A stretch of 64,000 nt of DNA from Rhynochetos jubatus (Eukaryota > Chordata > Aves > Eurypygiformes > Rhynochetidae), in contig CM050648.1 of assembly GCA_027574665.1 (NCBI GenBank), forward strand, positions 135,780,175 to 135,844,174. Reading direction: 5' to 3'. Shown here piece after piece: positions 13,101 through 24,505 of the stretch. The position numbers were made by a program, and so were the translations under genes. Position 1 is the stretch's first letter, and each line of letters starts with the position of its first letter. The notes beneath the pieces were generated by a model. That model was given only the letters and a program-made list of their open reading frames with translations. It did not search any database and had not been told where the DNA came from.

Positions 13101-16100
13101 ACACTGGGCCAAGGATGGGGGAAGATAATCAGGACAAACCTCTTGGAATAATCCCCCAAATGCTGGAACAGATCATCAAAATATTCAGTGAGCTCAAAAA
13201 GAACATTAGACACAAGTGTTCTGGTTTGTCTTTACCTGAATAAATATTTGTATGGAATAGTGAGAAAAAAATGTTTGTGCTGTAAAGATCACATTCTTGG
13301 CACCCACATGTAACCTCAGAAAGATCCTTTTAACATTTCTAAGACAATAGACCTAGCCCTAGAAACATGCTACTCCTTGAACGAGCAGTGAAAGGAAAGG
13401 AACGTAACCATATTGCATTGGCACAGAACAAGTGCACAAACTGCAAACGAAGAATTGAAGTATGAAGAATACAGGTGCCATGTATTGCTGATGCCATCTA
13501 AAACGTGCTACAGACAGCAAGTGGATAGAAAATTAATGCCGAGCCTATAAGCTGCAGTGACAGAAACCGAGGAAGCAAAACCAACATGTCTTCATATTCC
13601 ACTGATAATCCAGGAGAAACACAAGCAACTGTTCCTGCTGTTGCTGACACCGTTTGGAAAGACTTCCACTGAAGGGAAAGCAATCTGCAGTGTCAGTTAG
13701 CAGATGCAGAGATTCTTAATGTACATTTATTACAGGAAAAGGCAGACAGACACTCAGCTGCCATTTTTGCTGTTACATTATTAAATCAGCAATCAATCCA
13801 AATCAAACTAGACAGCAGAGCCACCTGCACCTCAATTCCAGCCACATCAAGGATTAACAAGACCAGGTGTTGATGAGGTGCAATAAAACTGTTTCACAAC
13901 CAGTAGGCCAAAGTAAGTTCTTGATAAGAAGCTTGTGAAACAAGTGATTATACCTCTTGGACTCAGTAGCAGATGACAAGACTGGATTTTATTTAAAAGG
14001 GACCATAATCCCATTGGATTCAGTAGCTGACACCAGTAAATGGCTAAATACTTCACAACTGAGAACAGGCATGCCAGACATAATTCAGGAAGCACAGCTC
14101 TTGCCAGAGATAAATTCCAGTTATGAGTGTATATGATGCAGCATGAGGTGTGCAAAAATAACAGCAAACTTTGTAACAGAGGGAGACTGCAGTTTTGCTC
14201 AATCCCAGCTTCAACTGGGAACAGACCTACTCAATTCTATTGATGCAAACTTCATGGTCCAGCTACGCAACTCCAGTTTCTGGGAGAAAGACCATCTGAA
14301 GGACACTCAGACAAGTCTGATTTGGAAACTGAAAGTTTGGCACAATGAGCAGACTCTGCTCAAACTGCTAGTTTGTTAATTATTTTTTTGTGCTGTAGTC
14401 CTTAAAATTCATGTTTTCAAATCTTATTATGCAACTACTGTAGTCAGAAAGATGACATTAAAAGAAAGGCATGTCCCTAAAATAAGGGACTTCAAAGACA
14501 ACAACATATATCACACAAGTCACAGTAAAGATAATGCGTTGTCAGCTCGAAAATCTTAAACTTGTTCTGCCTTTTTCCTGATTTAATGTTTTAATCTTGC
14601 ACCAATTCCTGTTTATTAATATATTGTTTATGAAAAAAACACCCTTTTGCCAATACAATCACTTCATTCTTGAAGGTACCTTCACGTTTTCAACCACTAC
14701 TTGTCAGGAAACAACACACCTTTACTTTCCTAACGGTACAAGAATACAGGAAAGGATCAGGATGCAAAGCTGTGTTCTGTTTTCCCCACATAATTATCTG
14801 TGGCAGATGACCACTATGTGAAAATAACCCATAATTCACTTACGGCTTAACTGCTGTTCAAATATTACAAAAAAGTAGCACTCGAATTATGATACTGGCC
14901 AAATCCCCCAAGTGATAAATGTTGCGTATTACAAGCAGACCAGATTGGCAAGGATACAAACTGTTAAACCCCAGTTTTTACCCCAGTAGCCTCAGAGGTT
15001 TGGCAGATTGGTAATACTTGCATATTATACAGAATATTTCCTTCTAAAGAATTTCAGCAGCTCCTCAGCACAGACTAAACCTTTGCGCATCAAATGGGAC
15101 ATTTGCGCCCAGCAGTGATCAATGATTTTGCTTCTTAATGCAACTCTAGCTAATATGCCAAAAGGAGGATAGGAGTAACCCTTCCCTCAAGCCATGGCAG
15201 GGTGGTGTAGAGAGGTGCAACACTTCTGTCCAAGCACATTGTACATATGCTGTGTACTTGTGGTGATAGGCTTCTGAGAGCTTTATGTATTGATAAAAAA
15301 CAACAGGTATTAGCAGTTTAAAATCAGTAATAGCAATCCTGCCTTCTCCCAATCAGTTGAACACTGTATAAATGTCACAGCACTGCTGACACCCATATTT
15401 TTTTGTCTCTTTTACACAGCTGAGTACAGACAGAGTGACTCATGACAGCCAAATTCTGAGATCAGGCTCTAAGCAACTATGACATCAGATGCTGCCAAAA
15501 GATATTTGATTCCTCTATTGTGAGATGCCAGGTTGATTCTGGGACATGGTGAGAAGCCAACTCCAGTTTAGAAAATTCTATAGTGAACTATTGTTTGATA
15601 CTAAATACAAGATCATCACTCCTGCTGCTGCTGCAAATCACAGGGCATCCAAGGACATCTCTAACACTATCGTCACTTTCTGTGTTTGCAAAATGCTGCA
15701 ACAAAGCTTCATGCAACCAGACTATAGAAGTGTTGCTGAGAGAATGGAGAATTGTCATGAATGAAAATGCTGAATCTCATAAGGAAAAAGAGTCATTAGA
15801 TATTCTTAATAAGAGTTTTGTGCTCTGCTGTCTTCCACACCTTGGTTTCCCCAAACCAAGTATTCATCATGTCTCTGAAGTGTTTTCTCTCTGTGGTAGA
15901 AGACACAGTGACTGTTTTTTGCCAGTGGTCCCAGACAATATAAAAATCAAACATCCATCAAAATCAAATTCATCTGAAGTAAAAATGTTTCAGAGAGCAT
16001 AGTTTGAGATCTACTGGAACAAGAAGCTGCTGAGATTTTTCTCTGCTTTTGACTTCAGTCTTGTGGCCTTTCCAGATTCAGATTGACCAAGGATGTCTCA

Positions 16101-16378
16101 CTATTGCTGGCCCACAGATAAAGCTCTCGTTCACAAGTAGAGGCAGATGTCTGGATTGAGTTAAACTGGTCATGGTATAATCAAGACAGGGGAATACTGA
16201 GGCATTGAATAAATCCTCACCCCTACCAAGGAGTACTCCTATGACTTTCATGAAATGGGATGAACAGAGTTAAGAATCTTATTAGTTGTATCAGTGGATG
16301 CAGATTCCCAGTCATGGCCAGCAGTTTTGAATATGATACAGAAGCCCAGGGGAGATTTTTCCAGTGCTGTCACATTGA

Positions 16379-16428
16379 ATATCCTCCCCTTTGTCTCCAG
16401 ATTATATCCTCCTCTTTGTCTCCAGATT
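16379..16428. repeat. 25-bp tandem duplication, two copies
   Basis: Units at 16379-16403 and 16404-16428 share CTTTGTCTCCAGATT and differ at a single base (CCTCCC against CCTCCT). The near-identity points to a fairly recent local duplication, probably by replication slippage. Confidence 0.9.
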
Positions 16429-17568
16429 CATTCTGATGAGACATGCACTTGCAATCCATGTGAACTTTCCAATAAACAGAATTACTAGCGTATTTCCTGA
16501 CTATCTACAAGTTTGTCTACAACCTGACATTTTCCAACTTCTTGCATTTATTCCTGAGAAATACAGTATTTTTATTAGATTCTGCATGCAATTTAAAGGA
16601 CCAAATCTTTCTTCCTGACTCCCTGATATTAATTTAAATGCCTAAACAGAACCATTGCTGATTTCAGCCTGTCCTAAAATGACACCATGTCAAATTCACT
16701 ACATTCTCAGCAAAAGCAGTAAAAGATAACTGAGGGCAGATCCTTAAACCTAGGCAGTTTGTGCTTAGTAGACATGGGGCTTGCTTAATTAGCCACTGCA
16801 CAATTAATGCTGCAAGACAGCTCATGACGTATAACATATATTATGCTTTTAATTAACTTGTTTTCTCTCAGTTTTGACTTTGAGAAAGAGGACAGTTATG
16901 CAAAAGGAAAAAAATACTCAATTTATTAGACACCCATATTTTCTGATTATAAATACTATTGGAAGCCATCGTGAACTCAGTAAATGGATATGGAAAGGTT
17001 CTCAGAATGCAGAGTACCAAATTAACCTTACTATAGCAATTATCATCTCATTTTTGATCATGTAGTAAGATGACAAGGATAGCAAGTGTTTTGCACTGAA
17101 AATTCCAAAACCATGTATGCTAATTTAGATATGTTAGTCTTTTTTTTTACAAGATGAATTTAGAAAGACCCTCCCATATTATATTTGATCAGATCAAGCA
17201 TCTCATTCACACAGCAGCCATTCTTGATGGTGTCCAAAAGTTGATTCCCATGGAAGAGTGTAAGAACCATGTAATACACAACAGTAATTCCACAGAACAT
17301 TTTTGCAGCCTCCAGGGATTTGTGGCTTTGCAGTTCCTGAACCAGAACTATCTTTAATAGCCCTTGATGGTTCCTTCTTTTCACCCAAGGACTTTTTGCA
17401 TCTGAGTGTTTTTATTGTCCACAACATCTTGTGGCAAGGATCTTGACAGTTTAACAATGCAATGTGAGGCAAAAGTATCCTTTTTGCCTATTTTGAAACT
17501 GCCACTTCCTGGTTTCGCTTTATATATCCTACTCCTTTCTATAATTCTTCACAGTAAAATCGTACCTT

Positions 17569-18069
17569 ATGTATTCACCTCTGTGCCTGGAACAAGTCCT
17601 CCTAGAAGCTATGCTAAGGCACATGGATGACAGGAAGGTGATTTGGGACAGCCAGCATGGCTTCATCAAAGGCAAGTCCTGCCTGACCAACCTGGTGGCC
17701 TTCTGTGATGGAATGACTACATCAGTTCACAATGGAAGAGCTATGGATGTTATGTATCTGGACTTCTGTAAGAATTTTAACACGGTCTCCCACAACATCC
17801 TTCCCTCTAAACTGGAGAGATTTGGATTTGATGGATGGACTGTTCAGCGACTGAGGAATTGGTTGGATGGTCGCATCCAGAGGGTAGTGGCAAATGGTTC
17901 AATATCCAGATGGAAATCAGTGACAAGTGGTGTCCCTCAGGTGTCCGTACTGGGACCAGTACAGTTTAGTACCTTCATCAGTGACACAGACAGTGGGATC
18001 AAGTGCATCCTCAGCAAGTTTGAAGATGACACCAAGCTGACTGGCACAGCTGACAAACCTGAGGGATGA
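17569..18069 (+). pseudogene. CR1 ORF2 reverse-transcriptase remnant, N-terminal part
   Basis: This is a 166-codon open piece of CR1 reverse transcriptase. Visible are [19 protein letters not shown] at about 27-45, motif A as [11 protein letters not shown] at 63-73 (family KAFDTV, so the second acidic residue has become Asn), motif B as [11 protein letters not shown] at 120-130 (family PQGS, Gly to Val), and motif C as FEDD at 151-154 with both catalytic aspartates kept. It ends at a TGA where relatives usually have an Arg codon. The first few residues precede the element, so the Met is incidental. Confidence 0.92.
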
Positions 18070-18929
18070 GATGCTATCCTGAGGCACCTGGACAAGCTCA
18101 AGAAGTGGACCGATGTGAACCTGACGAGGTTCAACAAGGCCAAGTGCAAGGTCCTGCACCTGGGTGGAGCTAACCCCTGTTAACAATACAAGCTGGGGGA
18201 CGAAGGGATTGAGAGCAGCCTTGCTGAGAAGGACTTGAGGGTACTGTGGATGAAAAGCTGGACATGAACCAACAACATGTGCTTGCAGCCTAGAAAGCAA
18301 ATTTTATCATGGGCTGCATCCAAAGAAGCATAACCAGCAGATCAAGGGAGGTGATTCTCCCTCTCTATTCCACTATTTTGAAACTCCACTTGATACTTTA
18401 TACTCCAACAGTACTCCATGAGTACCACGTTCAGCTCTGGAGTCCTCAGCATGGGAAAGACATGGACCTGTTGGAGTGGGTCCAGAGGAGAACCACAAAA
18501 ATGATCAGAGGGATGAGACACCTCTAATATAAGGAAAGGCTGAGAGAGCTGGCATTGTTCAGCCTGAAGAAAAGAAGGCTTCAGGGAAACCCTATTGTGG
18601 CCTTCCAGTACTTGCAAGGGGCTTACAAGAAAGATGAGGACTTACTTTGTAGTAGGGCCTGTTGTGATCGAACGAGGGGTAGTAACCAAACTAAAAGAGA
18701 GTAGATTTAGACTAGATATAAGGAGAAATATTTCACGAGGGTGGTAAAACACTGGAACAGGTTGCCCAGAGAGGTGGTAGATGCCACTTCCCCGGAAATA
18801 TTCAAGGTCAGGTTGAATGGGGCTCTGAGCAACCTGTTCTAGTTGAAGATGTCCTTGCTCATTGGAGTGTGGTTGGACCAGATGACCTTTAAAGGTCCCT
18901 TCCAACCCAAACCATTCTATGATTCTATT
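17574..18929 (+). mobile_element. CR1 LINE, 5'-truncated
   Basis: This is the 3' part of a CR1 element on the plus strand. It starts within ORF2 (an S[17 protein letters not shown] stretch matching the region just before the fingers domain) and runs through the reverse-transcriptase core, the C-terminal part and the 3' UTR. It ends near 18929 in the TTCTATGATTCTATT tail typical of CR1. ORF2 is broken by a stop and by small frame changes. It lies in the opposite orientation to the older CR1 piece just downstream. GC content exceeds that of its flanks. Confidence 0.95.
18070..18527 (+). pseudogene. CR1 ORF2 remnant, C-terminal part
   Basis: The DNA after the stop still encodes the CR1 sequence [20 protein letters not shown] and [11 protein letters not shown], then shifts frame. 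A second open piece at 18309-18527 reads [20 protein letters not shown] and then LLEWVQRRTTKMIRGMRHL. Between LYS and the VQLWSPQ block there are about nine extra residues compared with the family (see findings). The piece is not functional. Confidence 0.88.
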
Positions 18930-18959
18930 CAGAATAATTAGTATTGCCAGCAAACTAAG

Positions 18960-19400
18960 ATAGCTCAAGATTTTCTTCCTCTCATTTCCAGATTTATCAA
19001 TATTGGTAACATTGCAGGCACCAGGAAAATGCCCAAGGAAACTTCAGTGGTGACCTCCTTCCTCTGAAAACAAAGGGATCCTGTAAAAGCTTTTGGTAAA
19101 TTATGAAGTAGTTTATATCAACCATAATTCTTTTATCCAAAAGCTCACTGGCTTCTCTGAAGAATGCTACTATAATTGTGAGGCATGACCACACTTTACA
19201 AATCCATATTGATTCACTGCCAACGTACAATATTCATTCCCTTGTCCACAGATTCTTCAGAACAAATTTTTACACAAAACCATAATCCAGGTGCCTTTCT
19301 CTAGAATCCTTGGATGAACATCATATATTGCTGTTCATTATTATCAATTTCTTCTGTAAGCGCTTCTGCGCAAACCAGCACTGCAATCTAATAGCATCTT
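18960..19400 (-). mobile_element. Old CR1 ORF2 fragment
   Basis: On the minus strand the translation over about 19080-19215 reads ICKVWSCLTIIVAFFREASE, then LLDKRIMVDINYF. This lines up with the CR1 reverse-transcriptase block [33 protein letters not shown] just before motif A. Flanking sequence on both sides is only weakly CR1-like, so the limits are approximate. It is far more diverged than the two CR1 copies at 6.4 and 17.6 kb and is therefore older. A 234-base open frame (18997-19230) survives by chance and is not a working gene. Confidence 0.75.
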
Positions 19401-19559
19401 GGAAACAATGAGCTTTGGGTTCCCAAGTCCTTACAGAAACACAAGGTTATGTTTATAGCCAGGTAACCAGTTTTGCTTGTAGAGCAAAACCTAACATAAA
19501 TTAGTGGGTTCTGGTGAAACAGATGTTCTTATCTTGATGATCATGAAGAATGCGATAGG

Positions 19560-20960
19560 ACATTGACTTCTTCAAGCCTTCTTTTCTACACTCAAAAGTT
19601 AAATCAATTCTAACCTAACCTGAAATGTAATTGTAGAACTAATCCGTACAGGAATCTGTGAACATAAAACATCAGCTGTTGATATCATCCCTCATCCTAA
19701 ACTTTCAGGTCAAACCTTTTCCTTCAACCTTTCCTCAATTCCCCAAACATGAGATAAATCCCAAACATAGCCCTACTTAATATATGGGCAGTGAACTAAT
19801 TCTTGCAGCTAAAATGCATTAAAGGCACTAGCTGTATCATCACCAATAGTTCTAAATTTCCACCCTTCCCACTCAGGTGAATAAATTCCACCAGAAATCT
19901 GAATAACAGCATTTGCACTTCATGACACCAACCTGCTTCATCACCTTCAAGCCATTCCAGACCCAGCAACAAGCTAGGCTCAATGAGCATTTTCTTCTTA
20001 ACTCTACTCCTGTTATTAACAAAACCTGAATTTTAATCAAGTGACTGTTTCATGAAGAAAAAATTATTGAGATTCATTAACAAACAACATTCTTTCTAAT
20101 CTCTGTTGGTCCTACACAATCCAACAGTGAGCTTGGCTTATGAAGCCTCCCTCTTTTAGGTCAAAATGACAGCCTACAACTAAGCCTAAAATTTATTAAT
20201 TCAAAGTGACCAAGTTATATAGTAAATCTGAATATAAGGCATTTGTTTCCAATTAGGCAAACTCTCATCCTATCTCCGCCAGTCTTGCAGAATGCAAGAA
20301 TAAGAAGGCTTTCTACCCTCTTTTCTGAAAAACCTGATTCTAGCCATAGCCCTAAAATTAACATCTGCTGTGGAGATATGATGAATCTGTACTGGAATAC
20401 CTAATATGAAGCATATGCTCCTGCCTACGCCATACTACTCTTTCTGACATGTTTTTTCCCAGTTCCCTAGCCTTATCCCAAACCTTCCTTAAATGGAAGA
20501 TGTGTCCAGGAATACTGAAAATAAAATATTTGCTTATGATTACACCAGCTGCATTCTGAACCCTTATAAATGCATCAATAATTCAGACTCGACACAGCCT
20601 TTCTTTCTGAAGCCCCAGGCCTATAATTCCCCAGTTCCTACAGAAAAATTAAATATTCACCCTCAGGGCTCTGAGCATTCTTACTCCTGCCAGTCATGCA
20701 GATCTGACATTAAAACAGGTTCTCAAGCCTTTTTTTTTTTTTTTTTTTTTTGTTAATTTCAAATCTAAACCATAAGGTTACCTCTACGCAAGACCCCTAC
20801 AGTAAAAGTGAACATCAGGCATTCCTCTCCTATTCCTGATGGTCAGGCAAATATCTCACTATAAAATGAGCTTTCAAATTTTATTTTCAAATTTTAATCC
20901 AAACCTACTGTTTGAAAATCAGTACTCCAGAATAAAGTTCAAGAATTGGTGAATTAAACT
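19560..20960. other. C-rich, G-poor block on the plus strand
   Basis: Across about 1.4 kb the plus strand carries many CCTAA, CCAAAC and ACCTT words and few Gs, unlike its neighbours. Line 19681-19740, for example, has far more C than G. Open frames such as 20493-20756 are by-products of this composition. I do not recognise a repeat family. A 22-base T run lies inside it at 20730-20751. Confidence 0.5.
20730..20751. repeat. Poly(T) tract, 22 bases
   Basis: This is an uninterrupted run of T, the longest homopolymer in the window. On the minus strand it would be a poly(A), but no retrocopied gene or SINE body is recognisable to its left. Confidence 0.95.
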
Positions 20961-21049
20961 GTAGTGGTTATTAAAAGGACTCTTCCAAAAGATTAAATAG
21001 AACTTAAAGAACAGTATTAAGGCACCAGGTCAGGCAAAGCTCTTATTAT

Positions 21050-21195
21050 AAGCACATTGGCCAATGTTTATGACTAACCTTTAAACACTGAAATAGTGTT
21101 TAGCACTGAACGAGCTATAAATAAAGATAATGCTTGCCCCATGAAACTCACCATCTAAAAGAGAGCCTTGAAGAAGACACGATGCTGCAGAAAGC
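21050..21195 (+). mobile_element. Possible MIR-related amniote SINE fragment
   Basis: The words AATGCTTGCCCCATGAAACT and CACCATCTAAAAGAGAGCC resemble the family stretch in which ctgccc-type sequence leads to agcttacaatctaaa in an old amniote MIR-type SINE. Only part matches and no MIR core follows, so this is tentative. Confidence 0.35.
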
Positions 21196-21337
21196 ATAAA
21201 AGAAGACACTAGCAATCTGATTTCATTGCAGGTCTGCCTGACCCACTTGATTAAATAGATGTTGGGAGTAAAGAGAGTATTTGACTGATGATGCCAAGTA
21301 TTAATTTGCCTTACAGTGACATGGTTTGAATGAGATA

Positions 21338-21369
21338 GCAGGACCTGCTATCAGCAGGACCTGATATCA
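21338..21369. repeat. 16-bp tandem duplication, two copies
   Basis: GCAGGACCTGCTATCA is followed at once by GCAGGACCTGATATCA, with one mismatch. It is probably a slippage product. Confidence 0.9.
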
Positions 21370-22291
21370 GTTAGTTTGCACTTAGAGCACTTGGTAGGCA
21401 ATTCAAATGTGGAAATGAGAGAGGGAGTAGGATGTGACAACCTCCATGTATATCTGTGCCTTTACTCATTAGATAGAAGAAAAGGTTCATTATAATCAGC
21501 AACAGATGTGTGGTTCTGGCACATATACAACCAGATTCAGCTACATTGCCACATCATTTTATCTTATTCATCCCCCAGTGATGACAGAAACAACTGACAA
21601 GGTGACTACAAAAGACTGGTCAGTCTGACTGCATAATACCAAGTATCTCCACTGCTAGCATCTGCCATCCCAGAAATATCTGTTTTTAAAGGGATTTTAA
21701 ACAGCACTAAAGACTGCACTACACATTATCTGCAGGCAAAACCGTAAGCAAAATTTTGGAAATTTCTTGTTGAAACTATGGTTACTGGGATGCCATCTAA
21801 CAATTTCCCCAAGCTAATCCAGATAGCAATTTAACTGTAAAATGTGGATGAATTACAGAGAAATATGTATATAAATAATGTTATCTTTGCATCAGACTCT
21901 TTCTCTGTAGAATTAAAATTTTTCCCCAAGATATACGTGTGTATTTTGTCACACATACAATAATTTATAATACTACGAAAATGTATAGTCAGATTCAACT
22001 GGAATGACAAAAATCCATCCAAACAACTTGCACTGAAACAATAAGTATGCCCTGCAAAAATAGCTTCCATGGTCTTGTGAGGAGGGCAAGCAATTTATCA
22101 TTGAATCCAGCCCTTAGGTATCTGAACATAACTTCACATTTCAGAAGTGAGCTCTGAGACTTTCTTTCACAGGTTAAAAATACTTGTTAAAGCCATCTAT
22201 ACCGTTGCTAAGAGAAATGACATATTTGGCAAGGATATGTGAGTGATAGCTGGAGATTCTTGAAAATAAAGTAGATCTGGCTTACAGGTTG

Positions 22292-22308
22292 TTTTTTTTT
22301 TTTTTTTT
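22292..22308. repeat. Poly(T) tract, 17 bases
   Basis: An uninterrupted T run followed by AATTTATTTC. No associated retroelement is recognised. Confidence 0.9.
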
Positions 22309-22555
22309 AATTTATTTCAGAATATTTAGTAATAGTTACCAATAAAATGCAAAGCATTATATAAGACAAATTCAGCATACACTCACCAAAGGACTTCTGT
22401 ATCTTCTTCAGAATCTTCCTATGAAGCCCCATCAACTGAGATAGAAATTCACAATTTACATCTAACTTTTAAAACCTTTGCAGAAATATGAAATAAATAT
22501 CTTCCATTTCATATACAGATTTAAATACAGCTTTCCTCTTGCAATAGGGAACACT

Positions 22556-22665
22556 GAGCCAGATTCTCAGCTTTTCACAGCTCTCTACGCCAGTGTGCCT
22601 TGTGTGTTAGTCATTCAGATTGCTCTTAACATACACTGGAATAAGTGAGCTGGAATTTAGGTCTT
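22556..22665. repeat. Decayed copy of a palindromic sauropsid repeat (tentative)
   Basis: It opens with GAGCCAGATTCTCAGC and closes with AATAAGTGAGCTGGAATTTA followed by GGTC. These resemble the two arms (ccagatcctcagctgg and aagtgagatcagaatctggcc) of a short, originally palindromic repeat that I remember as common in turtles, crocodilians and birds. The middle is not recognisable. Confidence 0.4.
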
Positions 22666-23410
22666 ATCAGGCTCAGTTGGTGTGAGAACATGACTAGAAA
22701 TCAATTCCACAGGTTATAAATTTCTGTTCCGTCCTTAAGACAATGAGAAGTCTGTTTTTTCTGCACTGTGTGGAAGAGAAACAAGATGTTACTGAAATAC
22801 TCTGTGTGTTGTTAAATGGTAATATAGAAATATGCAGACAATGACTTAATAGAAATGAAATTGTTAGTTCAAAACTCTAAGCTCTGAAACAGTGGGGTTC
22901 TAAACTGTTCCTTGACCAGAAGCACATGACTATTCCCATCAGCTTCCCCTGGGTTTCCTCAATGGTTTATGAACTGCCTGTTGGACTAGACCATAGTACA
23001 GTACCCTGAAGCCCAAGACCAGTCCTGTAACTGGTTTCTTAACACTAACATCTCAGCAGAACTCTGCATTCTTCAAGGGCTGCATGTTTTTTAAAGAGCA
23101 TAAATAAGAAAACAGCCTTGATGTTGTTCTATAAACATTGCTGTCAGACCAAAACAGCTACAAAACTTTTAATAGAAAGAGTGGAGTATTGCTTGGGATT
23201 TTCACGCATACAGATGCCAAGCTTCTTTAAGAACCTGTGCATTAGTTGTAGACATGACCTCAGCTAACCCAAAGAAAGCCACAGGCACGTCTCCTTTCCC
23301 TATTGGCAGCTACTTTAATTGGCAGGTTCACAATGAGCACTTTTGTTTGCATCCTAAACATGCAGAGCACAATTAAAATGTTTAATACTTTCATCCTGGA
23401 AATGCATCAA

Positions 23411-23424
23411 TTTTTTTTTTTTTT
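23411..23424. repeat. Poly(T) tract, 14 bases
   Basis: An uninterrupted T run at the right edge of the possible conserved noncoding stretch 23230-23400. Confidence 0.9.
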
Positions 23425-24445
23425 ATAGGCCAAGTCATTACACATTTAAATAGCATCATTCAAACACTTTAGGAACTTGTTTTACAAGGACTCAAAAGGT
23501 TCCCCATTTAAAATTATATGGATTTAGCTTGGTTTAAAAATAGACATTTTGTTTGGTTTTGATTCGTTTGCTCTATGATTTGGTGCTCTTTCCTTGCCCA
23601 TGTAGTCTCTGAGTATTTTACTACCCCCTACTGTATGGAAAAAAAACTGTGCAATATTTTGCTGTGGACTATATGCTGCTAACAGCTCTTGAGAGGTCCC
23701 CATCAGCTGCAACACCAAGGGGATACATTCAGAGTCGTCAGAGCTACAGGATCCTGTCTGGGTTATCACATGAAGTTCCTAGTGCCTATGGTGTGGACAA
23801 CAGAGAACAAAGTTCTCTTGACAAACTCTCAGAGCATAGACCGTTGCTGGAGTAGCATGGTTACAGGGTTTGTATAGTGAATATCCTCATGTTTCCAAAG
23901 CAACTCAAAGTGCTTTGCGAAGCAGTGAGTCAGATCCTGGTTGTGCAGTAACCACACACAGGGATTTATGTTTTCAGGAACTGTGTGTCCAAGAGCATAC
24001 TGTTATATAGGTCTCTGGCACCAAACGTGTTTGGTAGCCACAGAATCAGACTGAACACCTTTAGAGCCATGTGAGCAATCTTTGGTGTACTACTGTGTAC
24101 CAGCACAACCCACATAATATTTATTCACTTGGGCTGCTATGTGATGGGAAGAAATTCCCCACTTTAAACTCAGCTGAACCTCACAACCGCTCTCAGTAAA
24201 GGGTATAACACTAAATTGCCTACCACACTTGCACAAGAAAAATGCACATTCCACATGCAGTTTGCAGGTCAAATAAAGTGCACACCCAAATCTTGCTCAC
24301 CCATCATTAGAAGCCAGAGCTGATAATTTCTCTTCCATTTTCTTCACAAAGTGATTTGCCAGCAAATTTCTTTGTTCTTCTACCATCAGTTCCCTGTGCT
24401 GGAAGAAAAACAGTTTAAAAATGTACTCAGTGGCATTTCCTCGCT

Positions 24446-24505
24446 CACTGCAGTTCACACTGGGTTAACCTCTCCCACTACAGTTCATACTGGGTTCACA
24501 CTGGG
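24446..24505. repeat. 30-bp tandem duplication, two copies
   Basis: Units starting CACTGCAGTTCACACTGGGT at 24446 and CACTACAGTTCATACTGGGT at 24476 are head to tail with a few differences. A partial third TTCACACTGGGT follows from about 24495. This looks like local duplication. Confidence 0.85.

Larger units (their letters stand above)
9156..17573. other. Unique noncoding DNA
   Basis: I find no recognisable gene in these 8.4 kb. The longest frames (12264-12644 minus, 126 codons; 15583-16002 plus, 139 codons; 13847-14167 minus, 106 codons) have no domains, no family resemblance and no clear splice context, and read like chance. An AAAT simple repeat lies at 10118-10137 and a 25-base tandem duplication at 16379-16428. 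Confidence 0.55.
21196..22555. other. Unique noncoding DNA
   Basis: I see no gene. It contains a 16-base tandem duplication at 21338-21369 and a T run at 22292-22308. The open frame at 21831-22070 (minus) is short and featureless. Confidence 0.55.

Noticed and set aside
15583-16002. 139-codon open frame on the plus strand
   Set aside because: No recognisable domain, no signal peptide pattern beyond a short Leu run from a CTG repeat, and no splice or promoter context. It is within the range expected by chance in 64 kb.
20730-20751. Poly(T) as the tail of a processed pseudogene on the minus strand
   Set aside because: No gene-like sequence lies to the left on the minus strand and no target duplication was seen.
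20493-20756. 87-codon frame ending in poly-Phe
   Set aside because: It is produced by the C-rich block and the 22-base T run; the Phe tail is homopolymer.
23880-23950. Phrase CAACTCAAAGTGCTTTGCGA resembling an old amniote SINE
   Set aside because: No second matching block was found; it is too short to call.
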